Below are positions 1-5,547 of a stretch of DNA of 5,999 nucleotides, in pieces. The notes under the pieces were generated by a model that searched no databases, was not told the origin of the DNA, and was given only the letters and a program-made list of their open reading frames with translations. The stretch comes from Deltaproteobacteria bacterium (lineage in GTDB: Bacteria; Desulfobacterota; Desulfobacteria; Desulfobacterales; Desulfobacteraceae). The DNA is taken from NCBI GenBank assembly GCA_019314105.1, contig JAFCZY010000132.1, forward strand, positions 1-5,999, written 5' to 3'. The stretch's first letter is position 1. Each line of letters begins with the position of its first letter. Position numbers and translations under genes: made by a program.

Positions 1-1711
1 ACCAGCCCAGGTGCTTGGCGACCTTGGCAGGTTCAGGCGTATTTTTATTGTCTTCAGGAACAATATCATTCCAGGGCAGTTTGCAAAGACCGCAAAGACC
101 GAACCAGGTCCTGAACATGGGAAACCAGTGAAGGGCTTCGGCTTTATCTTCAAAAGTGGGCATGAAATTGTGAACCATATCAAGAAAAATGAGCCATGCT
201 TCATCATGTTGGGGGCCTTTCAGGGCAAGCCCGTATCCGCCCTGCTGGGCAAGGGATTCCTTGGTGATGTATTCGGAAAATTCAAGGCCCTTGGATTCCA
301 TGCCGATGTCCTGCATAAAGGCCATGTCGGCACCAAAGTCATTTGCAAAGATTTTTTTCATATTTCTGATGCCTTTGCCGACAATAGCGCCAAACCCTTC
401 GCCTTTTGCCATCTGGTGAATGATTTCCAGGGCGTTAAACCGGCTGCCAAAGCTTAAGTCCATGCCGTTGGTATGGTCGGTGGTGATCAGGTTGTTTTCA
501 AAACATTCCATGACAAATGCAATGGAGGTGCCAACGGAAATGGTGTCAAGACCATAGGCATCACAATAAAAATTAATTTCAAGAATGGTATGGGCATCAA
601 AAATACCCAGGCTGGACCCGCACCCGGCAATCGTTTCATACTCAGGGCCGTCAACAAATACCTTTCTCCCTCTATAGGGACCTGTAAAGGGTGAAAAGTC
701 TTTTACCCCGTGGGCACAGGCAACTGTGCAGCCTCTCCAGCACCCGTCAAAGCCTTTGTCAAAGATATGCTCAAAGACTTCTTCCCCGATGACTTTACTT
801 TCAGGATGAGTTCCGAATTTGAAGTTATGAACCGGCAGGCAGTCATGATCATTCATGATGGGGACAAGGTGAGTGGTACCCACAAGGGACATCCTGTTCT
901 GTTTGGGATCAAGTTCTTTGATTTCTTTTGCATGGGTTTTGGTGACACGTTTAAGGGCATCCAAATCTGCCGGGTTGTTGGATTTCATTGAAATCGCACC
1001 GAATCTCGCTACAATGGCCTTCACTTTTTTATCGGCAAAAACGGTTCCGATACCACCGCGGCCGGCCTGTTTGTATCTGACCCTTTTACGACCCGCATCC
1101 CACCAGGAAAAATTCAGGCATCCGAAAAAAGTGTGCTCTGCTCCCGGGCCTGCAGTGACAACCGAAACATTGACAGGTTTGTCCTTATCAAAATGGTGGG
1201 TTAAAGTCTCTGAAAGTTCATAGGAATCGATTGGAAGATCTTTGGCTTCAAATATTTTGATTTTATTCTCAATTCCATCAATGAAAATAACGGTATCTTT
1301 TTTAGCTTTCCCGTCAACCTGTATCACATCAAACCCGGAAAATTTTTTATAGGGCCCAAAATATCCGCCCACATTCGAATCAATGGGCGCACCGGTTAAA
1401 GGAGAAATGGAGGTCACAATACTTTTCCCGCCACCGGGATATCCTGGAGTTCCACCAAGGGGACCCGAAGAAATACAAATGGTGTTTTCAGGGTCGTTCC
1501 ATCTGGTATCACCTGTAACTGCATTCCACATCAGCCAGAGGTCATACCCTTTTCCCCCGATAAACGTATTTTTTATTTTTTCTTCGATGGGATCGATCGT
1601 GATCTCTGATGCATCAAGATTGACATGAAGAGATTGATCGGTATAGCCTTTTTTTATTGTGGCTTTTTTATAAGAGATGGATTTTATTTCTTTAAGATTG
1701 ATTTGACCCAT
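1..1711 (-). CDS. Aldehyde:ferredoxin oxidoreductase (tungsten-pterin AOR family), 3' end cut by window
   Basis: Predicted cytoplasmic tungsten-bis-pterin/[4Fe-4S] enzyme that interconverts aldehydes (or related carbonyl/acyl compounds) and carboxylic acids with ferredoxin or a partner electron-transfer subunit. 570 codons are visible, open to the left edge; family members are usually about 600-650 residues, so little is missing. Seen in the translation: an N-terminal pterin-domain motif GGKGYDLWLMWN (52-63), SGPLGGTPGYPGGGKS (82-97), the glycine-rich AGRGGIGTVFADKKVKAI (216-233), cluster-ligand cysteines C324, C328 and C332, GPEYETIAGCGS (355-366), YGLDTISVGTSIAF (386-399), GPQHDEAW (499-506) and FGLCGLCKLPWND (537-549) near the fourth cluster ligand. 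Start chosen because AAGGAG lies 7 nt upstream on the minus strand (1724-1719). The gene is transcribed away from the pilus genes. The GPQHDEAW/GLCKLPWND style resembles, from memory, bacterial AorB/BamB-like catalytic subunits, which work with iron-sulfur or flavin partners; no partner gene is visible. Family assignment is firm; substrate is unknown. Confidence 0.95.
   Translation of the reverse strand, partial: MGQINLKEIKSISYKKATIKKGYTDQSLHVNLDASEITIDPIEEKIKNTFIGGKGYDLWLMWNAVTGDTRWNDPENTICISSGPLGGTPGYPGGGKSIVTSISPLTGAPIDSNVGGYFGPYKKFSGFDVIQVDGKAKKDTVIFIDGIENKIKIFEAKDLPIDSYELSETLTHHFDKDKPVNVSVVTAGPGAEHTFFGCLNFSWWDAGRKRVRYKQAGRGGIGTVFADKKVKAIVARFGAISMKSNNPADLDALKRVTKTHAKEIKELDPKQNRMSLVGTTHLVPIMNDHDCLPVHNFKFGTHPESKVIGEEVFEHIFDKGFDGCWRGCTVACAHGVKDFSPFTGPYRGRKVFVDGPEYETIAGCGSSLGIFDAHTILEINFYCDAYGLDTISVGTSIAFVMECFENNLITTDHTNGMDLSFGSRFNALEIIHQMAKGEGFGAIVGKGIRNMKKIFANDFGADMAFMQDIGMESKGLEFSEYITKESLAQQGGYGLALKGPQHDEAWLIFLDMVHNFMPTFEDKAEALHWFPMFRTWFGLCGLCKLPWNDIVPEDNKNTPEPAKVAKHLGW
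83..100. repeat. Exact 9-bp tandem duplication within the AOR gene
   Basis: GCAAAGACC occurs twice in direct tandem (83-91 and 92-100). On the coding (minus) strand it encodes GLC-GLC with identical codons, placing two cysteines (C540 and C543) three residues apart where the family has its distal [4Fe-4S] ligand. It stays in frame. Confidence 0.8.
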
Positions 1712-1761
1712 TTTATGACTCCTTAAGGTGTGATACTTCCATATAATTGATATTGATTTGA

Positions 1762-1776
1762 AATGGTTAAACCATT
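1762..1776. promoter_or_regulatory. 15-bp perfect palindrome, candidate operator of the AOR promoter
   Basis: AATGGTTAAACCATT is a perfect inverted repeat with 7-bp arms around a central A. It overlaps the last bases of the proposed AOR -10 (1774-1779) and covers the expected start site, a typical position for a repressor operator. The TGGT...ACCA core resembles sites of some GntR- or TetR-type regulators, but no regulator gene is in the window, so the binding protein is unknown. The low sequence complexity of the region leaves some chance of coincidence. Confidence 0.45.
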
Positions 1777-1803
1777 ATTATTATATTTGTTGCCAGTTGT
1801 CAA
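1774..1803 (-). promoter_or_regulatory. Candidate sigma70-type promoter for the AOR gene
   Basis: Read on the minus strand, a perfect -35 hexamer TTGACA (1803-1798) is followed after 18 bp by AATAAT (1779-1774, five of six matches to TATAAT). This puts the transcription start near 1767, about 55 bp upstream of the AOR start codon. A perfect TATAAT also lies at 1785-1780 but is only 12 bp from the -35, too close to pair with it. Assignment rests on consensus and spacing only. Confidence 0.55.
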
Positions 1804-1847
1804 CCAGCGAAAGCAAATATTTAATCCGTCTAAATATGTAAAAAAAC

Positions 1848-1875
1848 TTGACTTTTTACGGCATTCATAGTTAAT
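1848..1875 (+). promoter_or_regulatory. Weak candidate promoter for the yggT-divIVA-pilT cluster
   Basis: TTGACT (1848-1853, five of six matches to the -35 consensus) is followed after 16 bp by GTTAAT (1870-1875, four of six matches to the -10). It ends about 46 bp upstream of the yggT start and is the best plus-strand candidate in the divergent intergenic region. The -10 is poor, so the call is tentative; another sigma factor could be used. Confidence 0.3.
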
Positions 1876-1921
1876 CAGAACCTTAAAAGGGATGAAATTA
1901 TTTTGTGAAAAAGGTATATAA

Positions 1922-2221
1922 ATGCTCATATTAGCTAATTTTTTTGAAGCCATAGCCGTTGTTCTGGATTATGGGCTTACATTTTATATGTGGATCGTTG
2001 TTGCAGGTGCGGTTTTGTCATGGGTGAGTCCGGATCCCTACAATCCCATTGTAAGGTTTATCAATACGGCAACCGAGCCTGTTTTTTATCAAATCAGAAA
2101 GCGGCTTCCCGTGAGTTTCGGGGGGCTTGATATATCGCCTGTTATCGTTATTTTATTAATTATTTTTCTTCAGACATTTGTTGTGAACAGCCTTCACGGG
2201 TTGGCACGCACAATAGCATAA
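1922..2221 (+). CDS. YggT family integral membrane protein
   Basis: A 99-residue membrane protein of the YggT family, conserved in bacteria and in plastids (CCB3-like proteins). Its biochemical role is not settled; family members have been linked to osmotic stress, envelope or division-related functions. Two hydrophobic segments are seen, about residues 9-36 and 70-90. Between them is the family signature: SWVSPDPYNPIVRFINTATEPV (33-54), the basic stretch RKRLPVS (59-65), then GGLDISPVIVILLI (67-80). This is about the usual length for a single-repeat YggT. AAGG lies 7 nt before the ATG (1911-1914), supporting the start. The next gene, a DivIVA homologue, begins 19 bp downstream. yggT and divIVA are neighbours in many bacterial genomes, including division clusters of Gram-positives, so the pairing supports both assignments. 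Confidence 0.92.
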   Translation: MLILANFFEAIAVVLDYGLTFYMWIVVAGAVLSWVSPDPYNPIVRFINTATEPVFYQIRKRLPVSFGGLDISPVIVILLIIFLQTFVVNSLHGLARTIA

Positions 2222-2240
2222 TAAAAAGCGAGGTATTCTT

Positions 2241-2741
2241 ATGGGTATAACACCACTGGTTGTTAAGCAGAAAGAATTCACGACAAGATTCAGAGGGTTT
2301 GATGTTCAGGAAGTGGATTATTTTCTTGAAGATGTGGCAAAAGAACTTGATCTTCTGAATCATACCATTCAAAGTCTTCAAGAAGGAAATCACCGGATGA
2401 ACCTGGAGAATCAGGGCTATAGAAAGAGAGAAAATTCTATGAAAAACGCCATGATTCAGTCCCATAAAGTCCTGGATCAAATGAAAGAAAATGCTAAGAA
2501 AGCTTCACAGGTGATCATTGCTACTGCTGAAGTTGAAGCGGAAAAAATGCTGAACAGGGCGCATAATCGGCTTTCGCAACTTCACAGTGATATTATTGAG
2601 CTGAAACGTCAGCGAATTCAGCTTGAAATGCAAATCAGTGCCGTACTCGAATCCCATTCAAAACTGCTTGAGATGACAAAGGAAGAAAATAAGGCTGCTG
2701 ACGAGACCGATTCTACCTTAAAATTTATCAAACAGGCATAA
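2241..2741 (+). CDS. DivIVA-domain coiled-coil protein
   Basis: A 166-residue cytoplasmic protein with the N-terminal DivIVA lipid-binding domain followed by a long coiled coil. The first 30 residues align without gaps to Bacillus subtilis DivIVA: ITP at 3-5, F13, the membrane-inserting F17-R18 pair, G19, an aromatic at 20, and EVDYFL at 24-29. From about residue 28 to 150 the sequence is charged and heptad-rich with no membrane segment, as expected for oligomerising DivIVA/GpsB-like proteins that recognise negatively curved membrane at septa and poles and recruit partners. GAGG sits 7 nt before the ATG (2230-2233). DivIVA homologues in diderm bacteria are less studied; in this cluster it lies directly upstream of type IV pilus retraction ATPase genes, which suggests, but does not show, a role in polar placement of that machinery. 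Confidence 0.9.
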   Translation: MGITPLVVKQKEFTTRFRGFDVQEVDYFLEDVAKELDLLNHTIQSLQEGNHRMNLENQGYRKRENSMKNAMIQSHKVLDQMKENAKKASQVIIATAEVEAEKMLNRAHNRLSQLHSDIIELKRQRIQLEMQISAVLESHSKLLEMTKEENKAADETDSTLKFIKQA

Positions 2742-2753
2742 TTTATTAAGACG

Positions 2754-2781
2754 TTGTTCCCACGCTTGTGCAGGGGAACGA
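2754..2781. repeat. REP-like imperfect hairpin between divIVA and pilT
   Basis: GTTCCC (2756-2761) and GGGAAC (2774-2779) form a 6-bp stem. Two mismatches, two further pairs (GC with GC) and a TTGT loop follow inside, and a T-G wobble plus a T-A pair extend it outside. The string resembles the dispersed GTTCCCACGC...GGGAAC palindrome that I recall from intergenic regions of many proteobacterial genomes and that is thought to be REP-like. This copy is degenerate. It has no following T-run, so it is not a convincing intrinsic terminator, but it could affect mRNA stability between divIVA and pilT. Confidence 0.55.
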
Positions 2782-2811
2782 GAGAATCATTAACCAAAGA
2801 AGGTATGGAAA

Positions 2812-3894
2812 ATGGCTGAAATTGATGCTTTTTTTAAATTGATGCATGACCAGGGTGCTTCCGACCTCCACCTGTCGTCAGGCCAGCAACCCGCATTAAG
2901 GCTTCATGGCGATATCGAGCGGATAAAATATGAGATTTTGACCAGCGATAAATTACGCAAACTTTTATATGAAATAACCTCCCAGGAGAAGATCAAGGTT
3001 TTTGAAGAGACCGGGGATGTGGATTTTGGGTATGAAGTTCCGGGACTTGCCAGGTACAGGGCAAATTATTTTATGCAGAAAAACGGTATTTCAGCAGTTT
3101 TTCGTGAGATCCCTTCCGAAATAATGACGGCAGAACAGCTGGGACTTCCGCCGGTTATTTCAAAACTGGCCGATCTTCCAAGGGGGCTTGTTCTGGTCAC
3201 AGGGCCAACAGGTTCCGGTAAATCAACGACCCTGGCAGCGATTATTGATCAGGCAAATCGAAATAGGAAAGATCACATTATTACCGTAGAAGACCCCATT
3301 GAGTTTGTGCACAGAAGTCAGCGTTCTATTGTGAGCCACAGGGAAGTGGGATCACATACACAGACCTTTTCATCCGCACTAAGGGGGGCGCTGCGTGAAG
3401 ACCCTGACATTATTCTGGTGGGGGAGTTAAGGGATCTTGAAACAATTTCCCTTGCCATAGAAGCTGCCGCTACAGGCCATCTGGTGTTTGGTACCCTGCA
3501 TACCTCCAGTGCAGCCAAAACCATTGACAGGATTATTGAAGTATTCCCCTCCACTGAACAGGCCCAGATACGGTCTACATTGTCTGATGGTATCCGGGCG
3601 ATTATCGCTCAGGTATTGTTTAAAAGGGTGGATAGAAAAGGCAGATGCCCGGCTTTGGAAATTCTTGTGGCAACCCCTGCTGTACGGAATCTTATCCGGG
3701 AAGCCAAAACTCATCAGATCCCCTCCATGATTCAAACCGGTAAACAATATGGGATGCAATTGCTGGATGATGCCATTATGCAATTGTATCAGAAAAGATG
3801 GATCAGCCCTGAAGAGGCATATGGAAAGGCGAATAATAAAGCCACATTCAGACCTTTCCTGAAGAAGCCTCCGGCTGATTTCACAGAAGCGTAG
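2812..3894 (+). CDS. pilT: Type IV pilus retraction ATPase PilT
   Basis: A hexameric cytoplasmic AAA-like secretion ATPase (GspE/PilT superfamily) that acts at the inner-membrane base of the type IV pilus and depolymerises pilin for retraction and twitching. At 360 residues it is in the normal PilT range. The N-terminal PAS-like domain (about 1-110) opens with the PilT-type GASDLHLSSGQQP (15-27). The motor domain contains Walker A GPTGSGKST (131-139), Asp box TVEDPIE (158-164), Walker B DPDIILVGELRD (197-208) with catalytic E205, and His box TGHLVFGTLHT (221-231). The C-terminal AVRNLIRE (290-297) matches the AIRNLIRE element that is diagnostic of PilT and needed for retraction, so this is PilT rather than the extension ATPase PilB. 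It lacks PilB's N-terminal MshEN region and zinc-binding cysteines. AAGAAGG (2797-2803) supports the ATG; an ATG at 2805 is out of frame. A pilU-like paralogue follows 37 bp downstream. Confidence 0.97.
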   Translation: MAEIDAFFKLMHDQGASDLHLSSGQQPALRLHGDIERIKYEILTSDKLRKLLYEITSQEKIKVFEETGDVDFGYEVPGLARYRANYFMQKNGISAVFREIPSEIMTAEQLGLPPVISKLADLPRGLVLVTGPTGSGKSTTLAAIIDQANRNRKDHIITVEDPIEFVHRSQRSIVSHREVGSHTQTFSSALRGALREDPDIILVGELRDLETISLAIEAAATGHLVFGTLHTSSAAKTIDRIIEVFPSTEQAQIRSTLSDGIRAIIAQVLFKRVDRKGRCPALEILVATPAVRNLIREAKTHQIPSMIQTGKQYGMQLLDDAIMQLYQKRWISPEEAYGKANNKATFRPFLKKPPADFTEA

Positions 3895-3931
3895 CGGGTT
3901 TCTTTAATTTTAAAAACAAGAGGAAGATGGC

Positions 3932-5095
3932 ATGAAAAAACAGCAGATTGACCATATTCTTTCCAAAATGCTGGACTCCCATGACAATGTTTCAGACTTG
4001 AACTTTACACCGGACAAACCGCTGCAGGTCGAAAGTTCCGGTGAGTTGGTGGCAGTGAACATAGATCCGGACTTTAAACTGTTGACACCATTTCAAACTG
4101 AAATAGTTGCATTGAATTTGATTAATAATAATCGAAAATTAACGGAGACACTTGTCAGGGAGGGGTCTTGTGACCTTTCCTACCAATTGGGGGATAAAGC
4201 ACGGTTCAGAGTGAATATCTTTTCAAGATCAGGCAAGTATTCCATTGTTTTAAGAAAGCTTGAGACAAAAATTCCCACGATTGAGGAGCTGAATCTTCCC
4301 CGCGCATTCCATACCATGGCAGAAGAGAGAAATGGGCTTGTTTTTGTTACCGGGGCTACCGGATCTGGGAAATCAACATCCCTTGCGGCGCTGCTGGATA
4401 AAATTAATGAAACAAAATCCGTTCATGTGGTCACCCTTGAAGATCCGATTGAATATCAGCATCCTCAGAAAAGTTCCACCTTTAATCAGCGGGAGCTGGG
4501 GATTGATTTTGATACCTTTGCAAATGGGTTGAGGGCTGCCCTGCGACAGGCACCAAAAGTGATCCTGGTGGGTGAGATGCGGGACAGGGAAACAGTGGAG
4601 ATCGGTCTTACTGCGGCTGAAACCGGCCATCTTGTTTTGTCAACATTGCATACCGTAGATGCCGGTCAAACCATTAACCGTGTGTTGGGAATGTTTTCCA
4701 CTGAAGAAGAAAGACAGATTAGAATCCGTCTGGCAGATACGATCAGATGGGTTGTCGCACAGCGATTATTGCCCCAAAACGGCGGTGGCCGGGTGGCTGC
4801 CTTTGAAATTCTGGGGTCTAATTTAAGGGTGAAAGATTCTATTCTCAATGGAGAATCCGAGGGAAAGACATTTAATGATATCATTACCGCAGGCAAAGCT
4901 CAGGATATGGTTTCTTTTGATGAATATATCATTTCTCTTTATGAAGAGGGACAGATCAGTGAGGAGACCGCATCATCCTATGCATCAAGAAAGGATATTG
5001 TCGGACGAGGCCTTGATTCGATAAAAAGTTCCCGTGGCGAAACCACAACAAATATCGATTCATTGGAAATTGATCGTGGATATAAAGGAAATTAA
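3932..5095 (+). CDS. PilT/PilU-family type IV pilus retraction ATPase (PilU-like paralogue)
   Basis: A second retraction-type ATPase of 387 residues, clearly a paralogue of the gene before it. Motor motifs: Walker A GATGSGKST (141-149), Asp box TLEDPIE (168-174), Walker B core VILVGEMRD (210-218) with catalytic E215, His box TGHLVLSTLHT (231-241). Unlike PilT, the residues before Walker B read RQAPK instead of REDPD, the N-terminal signature is NVSDLNFTPDKP rather than GASDLHLSSG, and the AIRNLIRE element is replaced by NLRVKDSILNGESEGKTF (297-314). These features, the length (PilU of Pseudomonas is about 380) and the position after pilT point to a PilU-like accessory motor, which in studied species assists PilT and depends on it. 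The last 35 or so residues form a polar tail unlike the motor. AGGA lies 7 nt before the ATG (3921-3924). The symbol is withheld because delta-type paralogues may not be orthologous to PilU. Confidence 0.9.
   Translation: MKKQQIDHILSKMLDSHDNVSDLNFTPDKPLQVESSGELVAVNIDPDFKLLTPFQTEIVALNLINNNRKLTETLVREGSCDLSYQLGDKARFRVNIFSRSGKYSIVLRKLETKIPTIEELNLPRAFHTMAEERNGLVFVTGATGSGKSTSLAALLDKINETKSVHVVTLEDPIEYQHPQKSSTFNQRELGIDFDTFANGLRAALRQAPKVILVGEMRDRETVEIGLTAAETGHLVLSTLHTVDAGQTINRVLGMFSTEEERQIRIRLADTIRWVVAQRLLPQNGGGRVAAFEILGSNLRVKDSILNGESEGKTFNDIITAGKAQDMVSFDEYIISLYEEGQISEETASSYASRKDIVGRGLDSIKSSRGETTTNIDSLEIDRGYKGN
5084..5089 (+). promoter_or_regulatory. Ribosome binding site inside the end of the pilU-like gene
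   Basis: AAAGGA lies within the last codons of the upstream gene, 9 nt before the ATG at 5099. The upstream stop codon (5093-5095) is only 3 nt from that ATG, so ribosomes finishing the ATPase are well placed to reinitiate. This suggests translational coupling of the two proteins. Confidence 0.6.
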
Positions 5096-5098
5096 GCT

Positions 5099-5521
5099 AT
5101 GAATGCACTTGTCTGTATTGGTGGTGATGAGTTGAGAAAAAAGGTGTATGCACTTATTAAAAAGATGCGGTTAACTGCAGAGGCAGTAACAGACACCAAA
5201 GCGGCATTGAAAAAACTTGAATACCATATTTATCATCTGGTGATCGTTAATGACGCTTTTGATCGGAATAAGGGAGTTTCGGGTGTTCTTGACAGGATGA
5301 ATACCATTGATATGTATTTAAGGCGCAGGATCTGTCTTGTCTGGATCAGCAATAAATTCAATACCAATGATAACATGACTGCCTTGCATTCCAGTGTAAA
5401 CGCTATCATTCACCAGAATGATATGATTCACCTGGAATCATTTTTATCCAGAACTTTAATGGGGCATAAAAATTTTTACACGGTCTATAATGACTCCTTG
5501 AAACAGGCCGGGAAAGCGTAA
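5099..5521 (+). CDS. Degenerate receiver-like (CheY-fold) protein, function unknown
   Basis: A 140-residue soluble protein whose pattern fits a two-component receiver fold. There is a first hydrophobic strand (LVCIGG, 4-9) followed by D10, a helix, a strand LVIVND (47-52) where the phosphoacceptor would be, a strand ICLVWIS (78-84) and a strand AIIH (102-105) before a last helix. Key residues are not canonical. The usual acidic pair after strand 1 is reduced to one Asp. The phosphoacceptor position is N51, or possibly the adjacent D52. The invariant Lys-Pro after strand 5 is replaced by QNDM (106-109). No output domain follows. It could be a phosphorylation-independent pseudo-receiver acting by protein contact. 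The call comes from pattern reading, not strong identity. It starts 3 nt after the pilU-like gene, suggesting coupled expression and a role with the retraction ATPases. Confidence 0.6.
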   Translation: MNALVCIGGDELRKKVYALIKKMRLTAEAVTDTKAALKKLEYHIYHLVIVNDAFDRNKGVSGVLDRMNTIDMYLRRRICLVWISNKFNTNDNMTALHSSVNAIIHQNDMIHLESFLSRTLMGHKNFYTVYNDSLKQAGKA

Positions 5522-5547
5522 AGGAACGGTGTGTACAAGAATTTTTC

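Larger units (their letters stand above)
1712..1921. other. Divergent intergenic region between AOR and the yggT cluster
   Basis: This 210-bp AT-rich stretch separates the oppositely transcribed AOR and yggT genes and contains no plausible coding frame. It holds the AOR ribosome binding site (1719-1724), the candidate AOR promoter, the 15-bp palindrome, the weak rightward promoter and the yggT ribosome binding site (1911-1914). I see no riboswitch-like fold or small RNA gene in it. Confidence 0.7.

Noticed and set aside
11..1628. Several plus-strand open frames of 73-148 codons
   Set aside because: They lie antisense to the AOR gene, whose minus-strand frame shows clear family motifs throughout; their translations have no recognisable domain.
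1780..1785. Perfect TATAAT on the minus strand as the AOR -10
   Set aside because: It is only 12 bp from the TTGACA hexamer and has no other good -35 at 16-18 bp; the AATAAT at 1779-1774 has workable spacing.
1723..1953. Minus-strand 76-codon frame overlapping the yggT start
   Set aside because: It lies mostly in the AT-rich regulatory region, overlaps the AOR promoter and ribosome binding site, and gives a translation without protein-like character.
2160..2480. Minus-strand 106-codon frame across yggT and divIVA
   Set aside because: It is antisense to two confidently assigned genes and shows no motif.
2756..2779. Hairpin as an intrinsic terminator after divIVA
   Set aside because: The stem has internal mismatches and no T-run follows; it fits a REP-like repeat better.
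3427..3783. Minus-strand 118-codon frame inside pilT
   Set aside because: It is antisense to conserved PilT motor motifs, and the translation is not recognisable.
3927..3935. Tiny ATG-GCA-TGA frame overlapping the pilU-like start
   Set aside because: A two-codon frame beside the Shine-Dalgarno is expected by chance and nothing else supports a leader peptide.
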